Shown here piece by piece: positions 33,926 to 45,291 of a stretch of DNA of 64,000 bases. The position numbers were made by a program, and so were the translations under genes. The notes below the pieces were generated by a model, which was given only the letters and a program-made list of their open reading frames with translations, made no database searches and had not been told where the DNA came from. Source of the stretch: Onthophagus taurus (taxonomy: Eukaryota; Arthropoda; Insecta; Coleoptera; Scarabaeidae); NCBI RefSeq assembly GCF_036711975.1, contig NC_091968.1:15128001-15192000 (forward strand), read 5' to 3'. Each line of letters starts with the position of its first letter. The stretch's first letter is position 1.

Positions 33926-34442
33926 TTAGTTACTAATTAATTGTAATTTTAGATATTGGTAAATTTTAAATTTGTAATTTGAATTGAATTGTATTGATTT
34001 CCGTAGAACACATTGTTAAAGAAAAACTGGTTCCGTCACGATATTCCTTCTTATAGTCGCTAAGTCCATACGAACACGTTGAAATGTTTTGTAATTTGAA
34101 AAATTTATAAAATGTAAGATCATGGAAATATACACAATTTACCGATAGAATTGATAAATTAATCAATAGGGATACTCGACAAAGGTACATTTTTGTTTTT
34201 TTTTGTTTTCCTTTTTGTTTTTCTTTTTGTTTTCTGTTTTTGTAATAATCTATGCGTTGTACGTTCAATTTGTTTTAACGATTTCCATAAAGGAGATAAT
34301 TTCGTCGACGTTGCTTTTTAAATTTCTTTTTTATAGTGATTTCTGATGATGAACTATGTAAATAGTTCGAAACGTTAAATGACTTAACAAAAAAATAAAT
34401 ACAAAATCAAGAGGAATTTCATGTATTTGGATTTTAATCATT
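33926..34442 (+). repeat. PLE pseudo-LTR, copy 3 (inverted)
   Basis: Inverse of copies 1 and 2, with the HHR now on the plus strand and the 100-codon ORF on minus (33966-34268). It ends at 34442 with TTAATCATT before the target duplication. Confidence 0.85.
34343..34376 (+). ncRNA. Hammerhead ribozyme of the PLE, copy 3
   Basis: CTGATGA at 34343-34349, stem II GAACTAT/ATAGTTC with GTAA loop (34351-34368), GAAACGTT at 34369-34376, all in the sense of the plus-strand RT ORF. Confidence 0.82.
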
Positions 34443-34453
34443 AAAGATTAATT
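34443..34453 (+). repeat. Target-site duplication of the PLE dimer, right copy
   Basis: AAAGATTAATT, identical to 26655-26665. Confidence 0.85.
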
Positions 34454-34823
34454 TTTTTAAAGATTTCCCATAGACCTCGACGCTTATGGCAGGCAGAAAT
34501 GGATGAAGTGAATGAACAAATTGATAGATGGCTGGATGAAGAAATCATCGAACACAGCTGTTCTGAATATTCAAGTCCGATTGTTTTAGGCAAAAGGAAA
34601 AGTGGAGATACACGCATATGAGTAGATTATCGAAAAATTAATAAGATTATCGTGAAAGATAGATACCCATTACCTGTTATTGAGGACCAACTAGACAGAT
34701 TGCACAAATCAAAGATATTCAGTACGCTAGATCTGAAGAATGGTTTTTTCCATGTCCCCGTTGAGGAAGGAAGTAGAAAATTTACATCCTTTGTAACTCC
34801 TGCTGGTCAATATCAATTTCTTA
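34454..34823 (+). pseudogene. pol: RT N-terminal fragment of the gypsy element
   Basis: It continues the pol gene from 26670. It encodes VDYRKINKI-type sequence (a stop precedes it at about 34619) and then RYPLPVIEDQLDRL and FSTLDLKNGFFHVPV, the RT palm motif, and stops matching near 34823, where the right LTR begins. The catalytic YxDD box, RNase H and integrase are deleted. Confidence 0.75.
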
Positions 34824-35015
34824 CGAGTAAAGACCTAAAGAGTAATTGAACTATTTTCTTATAAAATAAATGATTAACACGTTTGTAAATAAAAGAGTAT
34901 TAAATAAGTTTAAAGACCAAATGTTTAATAGTTTGTCACTTTACATTAAAATAAATACTTTAGTTTGTTACTTTTAAAACATGTGCTTTTTTTAATTTGA
35001 CAATCTAATCCTACA
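34824..35015 (+). repeat. Right LTR of the gypsy element, 5'-truncated
   Basis: Matches 24555-24741, the 3' part of the left LTR, including the CCTACA end. Joined directly to RT sequence by an internal deletion. Confidence 0.75.
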
Positions 35016-36021
35016 TTTAGTACCTATTATTTATTAAAGAAGGAACAGTGAATAACTGTTCCAAGGAACTACATACAAATACTTGTTGCAAAGTAACAGG
35101 TACAAGTATCGGTTAATAACTCTTACTACTTATACTTTCTAATTCGGAGGCGTAAAATGAAACGTCACCTTTAAAATACACAGTTGAATTTTTCAAAGCT
35201 ATTTTTGACGGCAGTTTTAAAATCAGAGAGGATTAAGTAAAGTATAGTAACGAATTTAATTACTTATTTATATAAAAAATATATATATTTTTAATCTGTA
35301 GTAATAAGGGCTTTCATATATTTATACGACTTTCACACGATTTATATCAAAGAAATTGTATAAATAGAAGCAGTTGTAAACACTAAAACTTGAAGCCAAC
35401 GCAACACGCAGTTTGTTTACAACCTTTGTCGAAACCAGTCGAAACAGTGAACGTGCACAGATCGGACCACCGGCCGATTAACGCCGAACATTTCCGAATA
35501 TTATTTCCTCCCCTAGAATAAGGCATACACTAAAATAAACAAATCCTATTTGCGAATCAATAAATGATTAGTTTTTCTTCATATACATTTTTTTTTGCAA
35601 ATAATTTGTATGTAAAGTATAGTTACTACTTTTAATTAGAAATAAATCTTATCAATCAAAATACTACATACTTGTATCACTCTGATTAATTTTAAAGATT
35701 ACATTATATTTATTGCGTTTTATATTTTAAAAACTTATTAACACTTGACAAAGATATAGAAAAAATGCATTCTACAATTTATAAAATTATTACGACAATA
35801 ATTTTTCAATTGGTAGTTAGTTTAACAATTAATTTTTAACTGTAATTTTATATATGAAAGTTGGATGCTCTTGGATACGTCACTGAATAAAGTCTGACGA
35901 ATTTTATCTAAGTCGTACACGCCACTGTCGCTAGGATCAAGGTCAATTTTGTTTATAAACAAATGCTGTTGCGTTGGCTTCAAATCGGTATACGGGCGAA
36001 TTTAGGCGATGCGGCTCTCTA
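35016..36021. other. Intergenic DNA, no gene recognised
   Basis: It contains an inverted pair (TTGAAGCCAACGCAAC at about 35392 and its complement at about 35970), a stretch CAAAGAAATTGTATA (35349) repeated inverted at 37598-37612, and AT-rich DNA. It may be another foldback into which the mariner element inserted. No protein-coding signal. Confidence 0.4.
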
Positions 36022-36023
36022 TA

Positions 36024-37597
36024 CAGGATGAAAAAATCTTGAACACCTGAAATATCTTCAAAACGAGTTTCTTTTTGAAAAAATCCTTTCAGGTATTAAA
36101 GGCTATAATAAATTTGTCGTCTTTTCCTATGTCTAAATTTGTTTTACAGTGGCGTACATTTTCAAGGTCAAAGGGGGCAAAATTTTTTTAAATGACAACA
36201 CCAATTTTTTATGCGATAATGTGAAAGAATACATTTTCTTGAGTATCTTAGAGCAAATTTTGCATTCAATTTTCTTATCTCCTCCCAAATTCGTACCTTT
36301 AAATCATCGATGTTCGCGGGTTTATTAACGTATAACTTACTCTTTAAATGACCCCATAAAAAGAAATGCAGGGGAGTTAAGTCTGGGGAACGAGGTGGCC
36401 ATTCTAAAAACCCACGTCTACCTATTCATTTTTGTAGAAAAATATCATCCAAATACGTTCGAACGGGAAGGGCTTAATGAAGTGGTGCTCCGTCTTGCTG
36501 AAACCATAGTAATCTATCGAATTCATCCGGTTGATCTGCATCTGAGTATATCGCTATTAATGTTGGAACCACATCTTCCTGTAAAAATTGCAAATATCTA
36601 GCGCCTGTCAGATTTTCATTAAAAAAAATGGTTCCAATATTCCGTTTCTCACTATACCAGCCCAAATATTAACTTTTCTTGGAAACTGTGTATGAGTCTC
36701 CTGCATCCACCTGGGATTCTCTAAGGCCCAATATCTGCAATTTTGTCGGTTTACGGTTCCACTTAAAGAAAAGGTAGCTTCGTCCGAAAACACAATATTT
36801 TTCGCAAAGATTGAGTCATTATTACACAGAATTTGCATTTGTTCGCAAAATTGCAGTCGACGGTCAAAATGATCTTCTACTAGTTCTTGAGTTAGTGAAA
36901 TTTTATAAGGATGGAATTTATGTCGGTGTAATACATTGAGAACAGTACTTTGACTCAAATACATTTCTAAACCTACTTCACGAGAAGCCATATGAGGATT
37001 ATCAGCAACTCTTAACAAAATTTCAAGTTGCGTATCTTCAACGATTGTGGGACGACCAGAACTTGGCAAGTCACGCACATGCCCATTCATTAAAAAGTAA
37101 AATGTTCAACAGTAAAATGATCAAAATTACCAAACAACTATTTATTTGTTTATAAAAATATCATTCAACGTAACCATAGCTACGAACAAAGCAAAGCCAC
37201 TTGAATTATTTCGATAAGTTCATGCCATCACGATAGTTTGAAAGCACTTTGAATTATTTTCAGCGCCTATTAGAAATTTTTCCAAATAAAACGTTTATTA
37301 ATAACAAAACGTTCGAAAAAAAATTTTTTCGCAAAATTTTTCTTTTGCAACCTAATTCAAAGTTTGCTCTAAGATACTCAAAAAAATGTGTTCTTTCAGA
37401 TTATCAAATAAAAAATAGGGTTGCCATTTAAAAAAATGTTGCCCCCTTTGACCCCGAAAATGTACGCCACTGTAAAAAAAATTAGACATAGGAAAACACG
37501 ACAAATTTATTATAGTCTTTGCCACCTGAAAGGATTTTTTCAAAAAGAAACTCGTTTTGAAGATATTTCAGGTGTTCCAGATTTTTTATTCATCCTG
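36024..37597 (-). mobile_element. Mariner-superfamily transposon with about 200-bp inverted ends, TA-flanked
   Basis: The ends start CAGGATGAAAAAATC and are inverse complements over much of the outer 180 bp (GTGGCGTACATTTTC on the left against its complement on the right). TA at 36022-36023 and 37598-37599 is the target duplication. The length is 1574 bp. It carries one broken transposase gene on the minus strand. Confidence 0.85.
36300..37090 (-). pseudogene. Mariner-type transposase, two frame breaks
   Basis: The minus-strand reading starts at ATG 37090 with a helix-turn-helix region (SREVGLEMYLSQSTVLNVL, FHPYKISLTQELVEDHFDRR). The catalytic core follows: IVFSDEATFS (first Asp), VNIWAGIVRNG, then after a frame change near 36640 LLWFQQDGAPLH (second Asp), and after another near 36430 EWPPRSPDLTPLHFFLWG. 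Relatives usually have PLDFF at the last position, where Asp is the third catalytic residue. Here the codon at 36366-36368 gives His. Together with the frame breaks this copy is inactive. Confidence 0.75.
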
Positions 37598-37599
37598 TA

Positions 37600-38735
37600 T
37601 ACAATTTCTTTGATTTAACAAGTAACAGCTGTTGTAACAATATGGCGGTCGGCAACATATCAAATTTTCCTAGTGTAATTATTTTGAAAATTGATCAATA
37701 GCAACCCTAGTTTTTAGCGTTTCAATTTGAAAACACTCCTCCGAATTAAAAAATAGGGTATAGTTACAAAGGACTGTTCTTACATAAATATCTCTCTGCA
37801 ACTTATTTTAAATAAAAAAATATTTCAAAACAATTCTTTATAATAAATTCAAATAAGACGTCAGCGACATCCACGATATTACCAAACAACAAAAACGAAG
37901 TTTCCCCAAATAAACATATAACCTCAAATCAACTTTGGCGGCAAAGTGCATGACACCACAACACTTCACAAAATTTAATCCTCTCTAATCATAATTTTAC
38001 AAAATTCTCAGTGTAATTTAAAAGTGTAAACACAAAAAGAAATGCCCAGTAACTTTTTTAGTAAGATGTTTTTGTAACCATTGACGAAAGTTCTCTTTTT
38101 TAAAAATATTAATGTAATAATTCAAATAACGTAACATGCTTGTTTTAAGATTAACATAAAAATTGTTTTGTATTAATATAGGTATTCTCCTGATGATGCT
38201 ATAACAAATAGCGAAACCGGTAGAGAAATAATAAAAATCCATTTAAAGTGCGAAAACGAATTTTATTTACATCAACATAAAATGGAAAGAAAATCATTAA
38301 TAGTTATTTAACCAACAAGTCTATTAATCGCATTTTAATATACGAGTTAGTTACAATATTTTTCCGTTGACCGTGTTTTCAACAAAATAGAGAAAATCCA
38401 TCGTTGAAAAATCTCCCAATTCTGTCACTGGCAAAATAACCTCACTTTTAATGTGTCATAATTTATTTTTGTAGTCTTACCGAATAGATATAGTGGTCGG
38501 TTGGGTCGGTATTACAAATTTCATTGGAGAATATTTATTAAATTGACTACTATATTAGTTCGGTCGGACTTTCTTAAAATCGTTTATTAATAGGTGTCAT
38601 TAATGAATGATTTTGTATACATTTATAAATCATATAAATACACGATCGACGGAAAATAATATTAATTCTCAAAGTCACGGACAGGAAGACTAAGGTCTAT
38701 AGCCCTTTTGGACTCTTTTTTATATTTGTTTTATA
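37600..38735. other. Intergenic DNA with a solitary hammerhead ribozyme
   Basis: No coding sequence recognised. The only structured feature is the HHR at 38190-38222. The rest is AT-rich, with no long repeats found in the window. Confidence 0.5.
38190..38225 (+). ncRNA. Solitary hammerhead ribozyme
   Basis: CTGATGA (38190-38196), stem II GCTAT/ATAGC with loop AACAA (38198-38212), GAAACCGGTA (38213-38222). Stem I pairs TTCTC upstream with GAGAA after the cleavage site (5 bp). Stem III is the self-complementary CCGG, as in the HHR at 18285-18320. No RT ORF or foldback partner was found near it, so it is likely a fragment of a PLE-type element. Confidence 0.85.
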
Positions 38736-39932
38736 CAGGATGTATCTGAATGACTGCAACAAACTTCAAGGGGTGATTCTTTAGTGAATTTTAAGGGTAC
38801 TTTGATATATGAACCATGGGCGACTTCGGCTCCCCTATGGAGCTACACCCCTCCAAAAATGGCGGAAAATTTTGGTTTAATTTTTTTTTCTCAAAAACCA
38901 TATACGCTAGGAAAATGAAATTTGGGGAATATGTTTAATTCATAATAGGGCACGTTTTGACCCTATTTGTACTTTCAACCCACCCTTCTAAACTACTAAA
39001 CGTAACCACCCCCTTTACATTTTTGCTCAAATTTTTGTATGCAGATGATAAATACATTAGAAAAATTTTACATAGATAGATGAAAGTATTTTAAAACTTT
39101 ATTGTTTCTCTGAAATTTTTCCAAAAACGTCTAATTTTTGAGAAAAAAAATAGTAAAGCAAACACTACCCGTTAAACAACGGGGTTGTCGATCAAAAGTT
39201 GGAATGAATTTTTAATGAAAAAACCTTAGTAGGCTTTGCAATCTTTGTCAGAAATATTTTTGACGTTTAAATATCAGTTTTTCTTACTATTATTATTGTT
39301 TTTCAAATTAATTTTTGAATAAAGTTCTATCGCATTTACGCTCGTTCACTCGACGTTTCAAAATTTTAAATAAAACAATAATAAAGTAAGAAAACCACTG
39401 ACATTTAAACGTCAAAAATATTTCTGACAAAGATTGCAAAGCCTAGTAAGATTTTTTCATTAAAAATTCATTCCAACTTTCGATTAACAACCTTACAGCT
39501 TAACAGTTAGTGTTTGCTTAATTATTTTTTTTCTCAGAAATTATTAATTTTTAGAAGAACATCAGAGAGACAAAAAAGTTTTAGAATAGTTTTATCTATC
39601 TAACTGAAATTTTTCCAATGTATTTATCATCATCATAAAAAAAATCTAGGCATAAATTGAACGGGGGTTACGTTTAGTAGTTTAGAAGGGTAGATTGAAA
39701 GTATAAATAGGGTCAAAACGTGCCCTATTATGAGTTAAACATATTCCCTAAATTTCATTTTCCTAGCGTGGTTTTTAAGAAAAAGAAATTAAACCAAAAT
39801 TTTCCGCTATTTTTGCAGGGGTGTAGGTCGTTAGGGGAGACGAAGTCGCCCATGGTTCATATATCAAAGTACCCTTAAAATTCACTAAAGAATCGCCCCT
39901 TGAAGTTTGTTGCAGTCATTCAGATACACCGG
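38736..39932. mobile_element. TA-foldback family A, copy 2 (complete, 1.2 kb)
   Basis: Flanked by TA (38734-38735 and 39933-39934). The two halves are inverse complements nearly throughout (GTATCTGAATGACTGCAACA at the left, its complement at the right; the centre near 39310). It has no ORF. The outer 19 bases also occur at 23797 and 44889. Confidence 0.85.
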
Positions 39933-39934
39933 TA

Positions 39935-40754
39935 TATGTATTTCTTTTCGTATTTGTTATTATTTTTATATAAGTCCAAATAAATATTGTTTTCTTCTTC
40001 TAATATTAATTCTTTATATGGAATATAATCCTGACGGCATCAAGGACGACATATTCAACTCGCTATTCTTTCTTAATTTGGCCGGTATCCCCTCACTCAA
40101 ACTCACACGCTTGTTTGTGTGACGTCACGCTGGTCTGAGATACGTAACTACGATAATTTGAAATATTTAAAGAACATAGAAAAATAATTTAAGTATAACA
40201 AATTAAAAAATTTAAACATCAAAATGTTTATTTCATTAAAATCGTAGTATTATTCTTCTTTTTGTGATATATATTACTCAGTTTTACCACTAAATTGATT
40301 CTCGACCGGCATGACGTCACTTTGTTCCACACCCGATAAGCAGTGGCTGGGCCGAGTAGAAAAACGTGTTTTATGTCGTGAACAAATACTTTTCATAAAA
40401 ATGGCGTTTTATACTGTACCAAGAAGCTACTAAGATCTTACTTATATTCAATGCTTCAATTTTTAGTGTTTGTGAGTACACAGTATTTAATCTCTTAGTC
40501 TAATTTAATTTATGAATTTTTATAGAGAATCTAACCTCACTTTCAAGCTCAATTGTTTTATAAGCTTTCGGAATCTTCTAAGATTGTTGTTGTATAAAGG
40601 TAAGCTTTTATTAACTACTTTTATTTTTTTTTATTAACTTTAATTAATTAACAAACAGTAACTTTTATTTTGGTTTGAAAGAAACTAATTTTTAAAAAAG
40701 GATTGTTTTTCTTCGTGGCACGGAATTAGAGGTTGTGTCGGTAGAGATTATATG
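39935..40754. other. Intergenic DNA, no gene recognised
   Basis: It includes two TGACGTCA palindromes (about 40121 and 40313; CRE-like) and a GC-richer patch at 40300-40380. These could be regulatory or part of an old repeat. No coding similarity. Confidence 0.4.
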
Positions 40755-40756
40755 TA

Positions 40757-42146
40757 CAGGCTGGTTCAAATTCGATGTCCAAATAGGCTAGCTCGGAAAC
40801 TATAAGAGTTAGAAAAAAAGTAGCTTACATGTCATGATCTCGTTTTTCGAGAAATTATAAATGCCGAAAACCTCAAATTTTATCGTCTTTTGTTTTTCTC
40901 TTAGAGGCCAAAATTGAAAATATCGTAAAACCAACAAATGCAATTATCTTGGTTATTATTATAGGTGGAGTATTATACCTAAGACATTATATGGACACTT
41001 TTTTACAGAGAATTTCATGACATAGTCAAAAAAAATTTTTCGGTTTTAGATTTTGAGATATCATGAGAATTTTTGTTTTTTTAAATGGAAACAACCACTG
41101 ATTATTCGCTTATTAAATTCGTTATTTTTTTCTGATTACAAAAATATAGGGTTCGACGGGTCTATTTCTTATTGTTTTGGAATAAAGCTAAAAATAAACT
41201 TTTTTTATAAAATTTCCATCTAGTGTCGTCGAGGAAATTAAATTTACAGTTTCCTGTAAGTTACGGGGCGGTAGGTAAAATCTAGAAAGTTAACAATTAA
41301 ATACGAAGATAACTTCTGGTATTTAAAAACAAATAATTTTTTAATATGCAACATTCTAACAAGTCAAACTTTTCAAAATTTTCGTAATTGAACTTAAAAA
41401 CAGGATTTTTAAAGTGACACTTCAGAAAATTTTTGAATACAAACAAATGTTGCTATGTTTATTTGAATTAAAAAAAAAACATATGAGCGCCATCTATCGA
41501 TAATTTATTAAGTCATTTAAAAATAATATTAAGTCGTAATAAAAAATGTGAAATAATGCAATCTATTCCAACTTTTGTGTAAAACAAATATAAATTAAAT
41601 AGTTCAACCACTGTATTTGTTTCAAATATAAGAAATATGTTTTTTTAATTTATAGTTATAATTTACAGGAAACTGTAAATTTAATTTCTTCGACGACACT
41701 AAAAGAAAAGTTTATTTTTAGTTTTATTCTAAAATAATAAGAAATAGACCTGTCAAACCCTATATTTTTGTAATCAGAAAAAAATAACGAATTTATTAAG
41801 CGAATAATCAGTGGTTGTTTCCATTTAAAAAAACGAAAATTGTGATAATATCTCAAAATCTAAAACGGACAAAATTTTTTTGACTACGTCATCAAATTCT
41901 CTGTAAAAAAGTGTCCATATAATGTCTTAGTTATAATACTCCACCTATAATAATAATCAAGATAATTGCGTTTGTTGGTTTTACGATATTTTCAATTTTG
42001 GCTTCTAGGAGAAAAACAAAATACGATAGCGCTTTGAGGTTTTCGGCATTAGCAGTTTCTCAAAAAACGAGATCATGACATGTAAGCTACTTTTACAACT
42101 ACGTTTCCGAGTTAGCCTATTCGAACATCGAATTTAAACCAGCCTG
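40757..42146. mobile_element. TA-flanked foldback (1.4 kb)
   Basis: Ends CAGGCTGGTTCAAATTCGATG and its complement, flanked by TA at 40755-40756 and 42147-42148. The arms are about 500 bp (for example TTTACAGTTTCCTGTAA near 41246 against the same motif inverted near 41665). It has no ORF. Its CTCGTTTTTCGAGAAA block also occurs in the element at 5905-7390, so the two families are related. Confidence 0.85.
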
Positions 42147-42249
42147 TACATACAGTTGCTCACAAAATTGAGTATACAGGAGAATGGAAGATAGATAATT
42201 GTGAATATTTCAAATAATTATTAATTTATTTTAAAGTTTGATATATGTA

Positions 42250-44123
42250 CAGGTGTCTCAGCGAAACCGGTGATTAGACGTTCCTCGGGTTCTGGCCAAA
42301 ATAAAAATTTGAAAATTCAGACTTAAGTATTATCAATTGCGTTCTCTTCGACTAAAATATTTGCAGATTTCTACCACGTCCGGTTATACCGGAAGTCCCC
42401 ACCTACTTTATTTTTTAAATGGAACACCCTGTATATTTTTACATATTTGGATTTGTCTGTTCTCAAGGTCTATAAATAATTTTACTTTTTGAAATTTGAT
42501 TCAGCGGTTCTCGAGTTATTCGAATTTTTCTAGAAAAATCTGCTTCAGCAGACATTTGTTCAAAAAATCAGAGAACACTCGATTTTTGGGATATCAATTT
42601 ACCATTCAGAATATGCTTAAGCAACATGATGGAGTGTATTTTGGAGCCGAGAACGGCTGTCTAGAACGTTTGGTCACATTACTGTGGCACGTTAACTTTT
42701 GGAAACTTGGAAGTAACATAACTTCATTTTTTTAAATGGCACCCTCCATATTTTATTACTTAGTCATCTTCGGTGTCTCATTCTACATCTTTTATATCCC
42801 ATATGTTCTATACCTAACATTAATAGTTTGGGAGATAATTAGGGTTTTTTGAAAAATGCACACATATCATTTGGATATTTAGCCTAGTGTGCCATGGAAA
42901 ACAAACCTTCTCAATGAGTTCTTGTCAAAGACTCACTTGTTTACGTCACCTGATGCATGTGAGCTAATAATTATCTGTTAGGTCCCTTAATGTTAGTACT
43001 AAAAAGAGCTAAAATCGATAACAATCACGAAAATAATGTTTACACAAATCAAGAAATTCTTAATTTATTTTTTATACATGAAAAGCGTGACAAAGTTCCT
43101 AGTATGATTCCCAGATCTTCTTTGGCAGCTCGAATTGAGGCGTTGGGACTGGGCTCAGAATAAGCCAAGGTGTTTACCTCTTCCACTGCATTATCAACTA
43201 CATTTTCTGGTCAGTTTAACACGTGATTAATTCGTCCAAAATGCAAAAAATTTGCTTCTATTCTTCTAAATTTACATTAGTAAAGTGTTAGTAAAGAGAT
43301 AGTTTTCATTAAACATTTTGCAAGTTCTACTAAGAACTTTGTCGCATTTCCGTGCATAAAAAATAAATTAAGATTATTTCTTCATTTGTATAAACATTCT
43401 TTACGTTATTAATATCCATTTTAACTGGTTTTAGACTCACAAGCATCAAACAACGTAAATCAGACTTTGACGCTTTTCAATAAGTCATTAAACATTTGTT
43501 TTCCATTGCACACTAGGTTAATATCGATATGATACGTGTGCATTTTTTAAAAAACCCTAATTATTTGCCAAACTATTAATATTAGATATAGGACATATGG
43601 AGCATAAAAGATGTAAAATGAGACGCCGAAGACGACTAAGTAATAAAATATGGGGTGTGCCATTTAAGAAAATGAAGTTATGGTACTTTAAAATTTCGAA
43701 AAGGTATCTAGATAGCCGTTGTCGGCACCAAAACATACTCCATCATGTTACTTAAGCATGTTCTAAATCCTAAATTGATATCTCAAAAATCGAGTGTTCT
43801 CTGATTTTTTTAACAAACGTCTGCTGGAGCAGATTTTTCTAGAAAAATTCAAATAACTCGAGACCGGTTTAATCAAATTGCAAAAAGTAAAGTTATTCGT
43901 AAGCCTTGAAAACAGACAAATCCAAATTTGTAGAAATATACAGGGTGTGCTATTTAAAAAAATAAAGTAGGTGGCGACTTCCGGTATAACTAGAAGTGTT
44001 AGAAATCTGAAAATATTTTAGTCGAAGAGAACGCAATTGACAATACTTAAATCTGAATTCTCAAATTTTTATTTTGGCCAGAACCATAGAAACGTCTAAT
44101 GACAGGTCTCGCTGAGACACCTG
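42250..44123. mobile_element. TA-flanked foldback (1.9 kb) nested in the Tc1 element
   Basis: Ends CAGGTGTCTCAGCGA and its complement, with TA at 42248-42249 and 44124-44125. Inverse similarity covers most of the two halves (for example ACTCGATTTTTGGGATATCA near 42578 against its complement near 43775). No ORF of note. Confidence 0.82.
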
Positions 44124-44266
44124 TATATATTAACAGCAATCTTATTAACTATTTTGAATACAAAATAATCCAGTTTTCCAAATAAAATAATCACTATATT
44201 AATAATAATGACAAATGATACGAATAATGAAAAGTGAATAAGTTTAGGTTGGTATTATGTTTTAAT

Positions 44267-44463
44267 ACGCTGTAGGCCTTCCATTTTCGTCAATTATCGC
44301 CTGCATTCGCCGTGGCATTGAGCCCACTAACTTTTTGGTGTAGTTTGGCGAGATTCTATCCCAAATTTTACAAATTTCATTTCTCAATTCGCTTTTGTTT
44401 CGGAAGTTGCTATTTTTTAACTAAAATTTAACTTCTCCCCATAAATGTTCAATAGGGTTCAGA
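44267..44463 (-). pseudogene. Tc1-like transposase C-terminal fragment
   Basis: Minus-strand translation ends SMPRRMQAIIDENGRPTAY and a stop at about 44266. Upstream are IWDRISPNYTKKLV and EPIEHLWGEVKF, the region of the third catalytic acidic residue in Tc1 transposases. One in-frame stop (TAG) follows VKF. The N-terminal two thirds are absent. Confidence 0.75.
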
Positions 44464-45291
44464 AGGTAAAGAAATGAATTTTTAAGAAAAACAAAATACT
44501 ATCGTAAAAAGAATATTTTTGGGATCTCAATAATAAAAAAAAATTTTGGCAGTCCATTTAAAAAAAAAGTTGACAGTCGCCATTTTGAAATAATTCGTCC
44601 AATTGAAAATATGATATCTCCATCGTGTAGAGAATGTCCTAAAACATATTACTGCCAAATATTTTGAAAGTAGTACCCATAGTGTGGCTAACAAAAAATA
44701 AGTCGCTTACTCTGAATCAGGCTGTATATCTCAAACTTTAAAATAAATTAATAATTATTTTAAATTTTCACAATTATCTATCTTCCATTCCGCTGTATAC
44801 TCATTTTTGTGAGCAACTGTATGTATATTTAAAAGAATTATAATCGAAATCCATTCTACCACTATTTGTAATAAGGGAAAAACATATACAGATGTATCTG
44901 AATGACGTTCCCAAACTTCAGGGGGTGATTCTTTAGCAAATTTTAAGGGTGAGCTACACTCCTTCAAAAATGGCGGAAAATTTTGGTTTAATTTTTTTTT
45001 TGAGGACTACAAGCGCCAGGAAAATGAAATTTGGGAAATAAGTTTAGATCATAATAGGGCACGTTTCTAGCTTATTTGCACTTTCGATATTCCCTTCTCA
45101 GTTGCTAAACGTAACCAACCTCGGTGATAAAGGTGATAAATACATTGGAAAAATTTCATTTACAATTTAGATAGATGAAAATATTCAAAAACTTTTTTGT
45201 CTCTCTGATGTTCTTCGAAAAGTTAATAATTTCTGAGAAAAATATTAATTAAGCAAACACTAACTGTTTGCTTCATATTGATATTACTAAA

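Larger units (their letters stand above)
26666..34442. mobile_element. Penelope-like element, inverted dimer (7.8 kb) with two intact identical ORFs
   Basis: Reading left to right: flank repeat with HHR (26666-27229), ORF on minus (27230-30130), the same flank repeat again (30142-30660, spacing 3472 bp), a minus-strand ORF 3' fragment (about 30661-30879), a junction near 30880-30895, an inverted flank remnant, ORF on plus (31025-33925), and an inverted flank repeat with HHR (to 34442). Penelope-like elements are known for pseudo-LTRs, tandem or inverted partial copies, HHRs and GIY-YIG endonucleases, and all of these are present. Identical ORFs and a perfect duplication point to a recent event. 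Confidence 0.9.
24304..35015 (+). mobile_element. Ty3/gypsy retrotransposon, internally deleted, carrying a PLE insertion
   Basis: A left LTR (24304-24741, TG...CA), a primer-binding-site-like TTTGGGGGCTCAACC (24744-24758), gag, protease and an RT start lie on the plus strand. The end of the right LTR is 35015. RT is fused to the right LTR near 34824, so most of RT, RNase H and integrase is deleted. The Penelope-like dimer 26666-34442 lies between protease and RT, flanked by an 11-bp duplication. Confidence 0.8.
42149..44823 (-). mobile_element. Tc1-like transposon split by a nested foldback
   Basis: Ends CATACAGTTGCTCACAAA and its complement, about 100 bp alike on each side (42149-42249 and about 44725-44823), with TA on each flank. 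A 1.87-kb foldback (42250-44123) separates the left end from the rest. The remaining body has the 3' end of a Tc1 transposase gene on minus and a segment (44470-44720) without recognised content. Confidence 0.75.
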
